Of a stretch of DNA of 64,000 nt, positions 61,191 to 64,000 are shown one piece after another; the stretch's first letter is position 1; each line of letters opens with the position of its first letter. The stretch is from the NCBI GenBank assembly GCA_037127315.1, contig JBBBDQ010001688.1:2884501-2948500 (forward strand), written 5' to 3'. Under the pieces are notes generated by a model. The model ran no database searches, had not been told where the DNA came from, and was given only the letters and a program-made list of their open reading frames with translations. Source of the DNA: Ascarosepion bandense. Lineage: Eukaryota; Mollusca; Cephalopoda; Sepiida; Sepiidae. The translations under genes and the position numbers were made by a program.

Positions 61191-61500
61191 TTTGGAAAGA
61201 ACATGTGGGGACAAAAAATAAAAAGGACCGGAAAGAGGTAATCTGCCCTTGGGCAGTGTAGGATTGGGAGTGAGCCTTTGGACAAGGAGGTGAACGGTAG
61301 CGTTGAAAATTTCCAACATGAGTTGAGCTACAAGAACACTAATTCCACTACCTTTTGGTGAGTCTTATAAACTCTAAATATTTCCGATTGATGTAAATGT
61401 TTTTGTCTTATATTCGTTGACTATTTGGCCTGTAATAAATGTGTAAATGTACCTTGGGTTTAGTTTCAATAACTTACTTTAGAACTAACAATTGGTGATC
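61191..61500 (+). repeat. Candidate 5' LTR end of the gypsy element
   Basis: The stretch ending 'aactaacaattggtgatcctgac' resembles the LTR/primer-site boundary seen in many Ty3/gypsy elements (...attggtgaccccgac). It precedes the gag frame by 0.35-0.5 kb. No second LTR copy with this end is in the window. Confidence 0.4.
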
Positions 61501-61846
61501 CTGACTAAAAAATGAACGCGCACAATAGCAGTAACAATTGTCTACATAAATTTAAAAAAGGAAACGTCTTAATTTAAAATTAATACTTTCCTTGTATCAA
61601 AAAAAAAAAAATATCACGAATTTCAGTAGGTCATTAAACAGAAACGACATTCGTAGTAAACCATGTAAAAGTATAATAATGTTTCTTTTTATTAATAAAG
61701 CAAAAAAGGAACTAGGTTTTTGTTGCAAACGGGTTTAACACAACAAGCCGTCACAGGCGAGATATTTTTCTTAATCGGAAAATTTCGTTTCCAATATGGC
61801 CGTCTGTTGTTCTTCCTCAGAGTCATACTCGGCGCCTTATCTGTGA

Positions 61847-63420
61847 TTGGCTGATCTAAACGTCTACGTCACGCTCTTTCCCTATGTCTCTTTTTCCCTT
61901 CCTATTATACTACTGTTCTCCCTCTGTCCTGCTACTACGATTGAAGCTAACGCATCTAAGCAGCCAACAAGTGCGGTACTAATTAATAAAATAAATTTTT
62001 GTGAAATGGCGACGCCAGCCTTTAATCTAAATGCGTCATTGGTGCACGATGACCCTGCTTTGTTTTTTGCACAACTAGATTTATTTTTTAGGCAAAAAGC
62101 AATCACTAATCAGGCGTAGAAGTTCTGTTACGTGGCGTCCATCTTACCTCAGGACACAATTACGGAGGTAAGAGAGTTAATTATCTCTCCACCTACGGAA
62201 AAGCCGTACGATGTGCTTCGAGAGAAAGTAACAGTTTCTGTGACAGCTTCAACGCACAAACGTATTTCACAGTTGTTAGAGCAGGAAACTCTAGGGGACA
62301 GCAAGCCGTCACAATTTCTAACACGGCTACAGAAGTTGGCAGAGGGAACGATGGATATAAGCATCGTTAAACACATATTCCTCCAACGTATCCCGACACA
62401 ATATAAGGTGGCTATAGCTGCACAGGACGAGTCCACGCCTGTCAAACAGCTGGCTGTCATAGCAGACCATATAGCTGACATATTATCCACTCAGTCGCCT
62501 GCTATATCAAGTGTGCAGACATCGGATAGGGACGAGCTGCTCTCAAAATTAATGGAGGGACAGCAGCGGATGGAAGTTCGCATGAATAAGATGGCGGAAG
62601 ACATCGCCAGACTAACACTGAAGCAGAAGCAGGGACAAAGGAGTAGGGATACACGCAGCCAGTCTATGGAACGAGGGCAGGAAAAGGCGATTTGTTGGAA
62701 ACACAAGAGATTTGGAGAAAATGCAAATTCTTGTATACCACCCTGTAATTACAAGGGGCAGGGAAAAGCCTAAACCGACAGAAGACAGCGGCATCAACTG
62801 TCGGTGCAGCCCGCTCTGGCCGCCTACTTTATGTAGTAGATAAAAACACGGGAACGTCCTTTTTAGTAGACAGTGGGGCACAGGTGTCCCTCATCCCTGC
62901 AACATCAGCTGACAAAAGATCTCCTCCGAGCTGTAAACGGTTCGTTAATACACACTTATGGGGAGAGGTGTATGGACCTCAATCTTGGCTTAGGCACATC
63001 ATTTACCCACATTTTTATAGTTGCAGATGTAAATGGCGCTTTTTTTAGGTACGGACTTTTTACAAGCGTTCGGCCTTGTTGTAGATATGACAGACCAGTG
63101 TCTAAGAGATCCAGATACACAACTTACAACATGTGGGGTGTTGAAGGCTGGTACTCCGCTATGTCCAGCAGTGGCACATGCAAACCAGGATGACACTTTC
63201 CTGAGACTTTTGAGGGAATATCCTTCAATTTCTGTACCCTCTTTTAATAAGGAAGTCTTGCCACATTCTACAACACACTACATAGAGACAACAGGCCCAC
63301 CCGTCCATTGCAAAGCTAGACGTTTAGCACCTGATAAAATAAAAGCTGCTAAAGTAGAATTTCAACAGATGATGAAGTTTGGCATAGTTCGCCTGTCAAA
63401 GAGCGAATGGGCTTCACTGT
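61847..63420 (+). pseudogene. Ty3/gypsy gag-pol remnant (gag, protease, start of RT)
   Basis: Gag starts near 62006 (MATPAFNLNAS) and is interrupted by TAG at 62117. It continues at 62132-62773 with a capsid-like helical region and a weak knuckle (CWKHKRFGENANSC). Protease follows in another frame: FLVDSGAQVSLIP (catalytic DSG) near 62855, then FLGTDFLQAFGLVVDM near 63040. The RT N-terminal tether (VHCKARRLAPDKIKAAKVEF, then MMKFGIVRLSKSEWAS) runs to 63420, where an unrelated sequence begins. Stops and frameshifts make it inactive. Confidence 0.85.
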
Positions 63421-63830
63421 AACACCCCAACGGTTCGTCCCGAACAATTTCTCTGGCGGCCGTTCTCCACGCTGTGATGTTTGCCGGGAGCTTGTTGAAA
63501 ATGTCGGCCGAACAGCTGGGGGTACAAGATTGAACTATAAGGAACAAACTTCCACAACTCAGATGAGTTGAAAAGGATGCTTTATTCGTTTAGAGCTAGC
63601 CTTTTCGGTTGGGGCAGGCGAATGTGACACACAGCTCTCACTCTAATGGAGATCAAGACGAAACAAGACGAACGGAGATTCTTACTTCACTTACACGCTC
63701 GGCGGAACTCCTCTGACTGACTCGCTTAACTGACTTCTATTTATTTAAATGAATCCGGTAATCCGGAAATGCTTTAGACCACCGGTGACAAACATTGGCG
63801 ACTGTAAGTCTGAAATTTCAGTTATCTTTT
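63420..63830 (-). repeat. LTR-like insertion interrupting the gypsy RT
   Basis: The RT frame stops at 'tcactg' and is followed by TGTAACACCCCAACGG. The stretch has a reversed polyadenylation-like 'tttatt' (63582) and a reversed TATA-like 'tatttatttaa' (63740), so it may be a minus-oriented solo LTR. The right boundary is uncertain; the window ends shortly after, in AT-rich DNA with no gene seen. Confidence 0.4.
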
Positions 63831-64000
63831 TTTTTATCTTAATAAAGCTTCCGCCGGAAAATTCTTAATGTGTGGTCAAGATACAGTAAAGGACAGCCTT
63901 TGACCGAGTCATCAAAAATCTACCTGCTGAACTTTATCTCTTTATCACATTAAATCACTGAGTCAAATATTTACTGGAAGAGTGGTAGAATTTAAAACAG

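Overview
This window looks like AT-rich, repeat-laden intergenic and intronic DNA from an animal nuclear genome, most likely a cephalopod mollusc (an octopus is my best guess). The basis is the mix of a tRNA-derived SINE with a conserved central hairpin, Tx1-like and RTE-like non-LTR retrotransposons, Penelope-like elements with GIY-YIG endonucleases, Ty3/gypsy remnants, and long TA and CA microsatellites. The taxon is inferred, not proven. There are no bacterial features: no operons, no CRISPR array, and I recognised no rRNA or tRNA gene. Most open reading frames are decayed transposons.

The main host gene lies on the minus strand from 34262 down to 18017. It has four coding exons that together encode a cGAS-like receptor (cGLR, Mab-21 / nucleotidyltransferase family). 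Exon 1 (34262-32634) encodes nine near-identical 49-residue C2HC zinc-finger repeats and runs into the start of the nucleotidyltransferase fold, with the Gly-Ser motif (LNSGSYYSYVK). Exon 2 (27469-27233) carries the catalytic E-F-D motif (PNEFDFML). Exon 3 (25289-25089) carries the third catalytic aspartate (VADIDW). Exon 4 (18399-18017) is the Mab-21 helical C-terminus, with the family signature YFFIPSINL. Exons 2-3-4 join with compatible phases and good splice sites; the exon 1-2 join has a phase problem described below. An innate-immune nucleotide sensor with an N-terminal array of C2HC fingers is the most interesting object here.

Both ends of this gene have been copied locally and have decayed. 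A second exon 1 with five intact-looking fingers, a 2-nt deletion and a stop lies at 48458-47382, inside a roughly 4-kb segmental duplication of 29.6-35 kb. A second exon 4 with several stops lies at 13603-13227, inside a roughly 1-kb duplicate of 17.3-18.4 kb.

Layout: 1-2.4 kb, Tx1-like LINE; 2.4-6 kb, LTR-like sequences and a gypsy integrase remnant; 6-7.7 kb, AT-rich repeat; 7.7-10.97 kb, LINE RT fragment then gypsy pol with a SINE inside it; 11.5-12.6 kb, Penelope-like element; 12.7-13.6 kb, exon 4 pseudocopy; 15.2-16 kb, LTR; 18-34.3 kb, the cGLR gene with introns full of LINE, LTR and Penelope sequence; 34.8-36.6 kb, 118-bp tandem repeat, LINE and SINE; 37.3-44.1 kb, a tandem array of 2.2-kb units carrying a terminal-exon-like ORF; 44.1-45.5 kb, RTE-type LINE; 45.5-49.5 kb, segmental duplication with the exon 1 pseudogene; 50.1-51.1 kb, LINE tail; 51.4-54.6 kb, AT-rich and LTR-like repeats; 54.6-60.2 kb, two Tx1-like LINE copies; 60.3-60.7 kb, SINE; 61.2-63.8 kb, a Ty3/gypsy gag-pol remnant broken by an LTR-like insertion.
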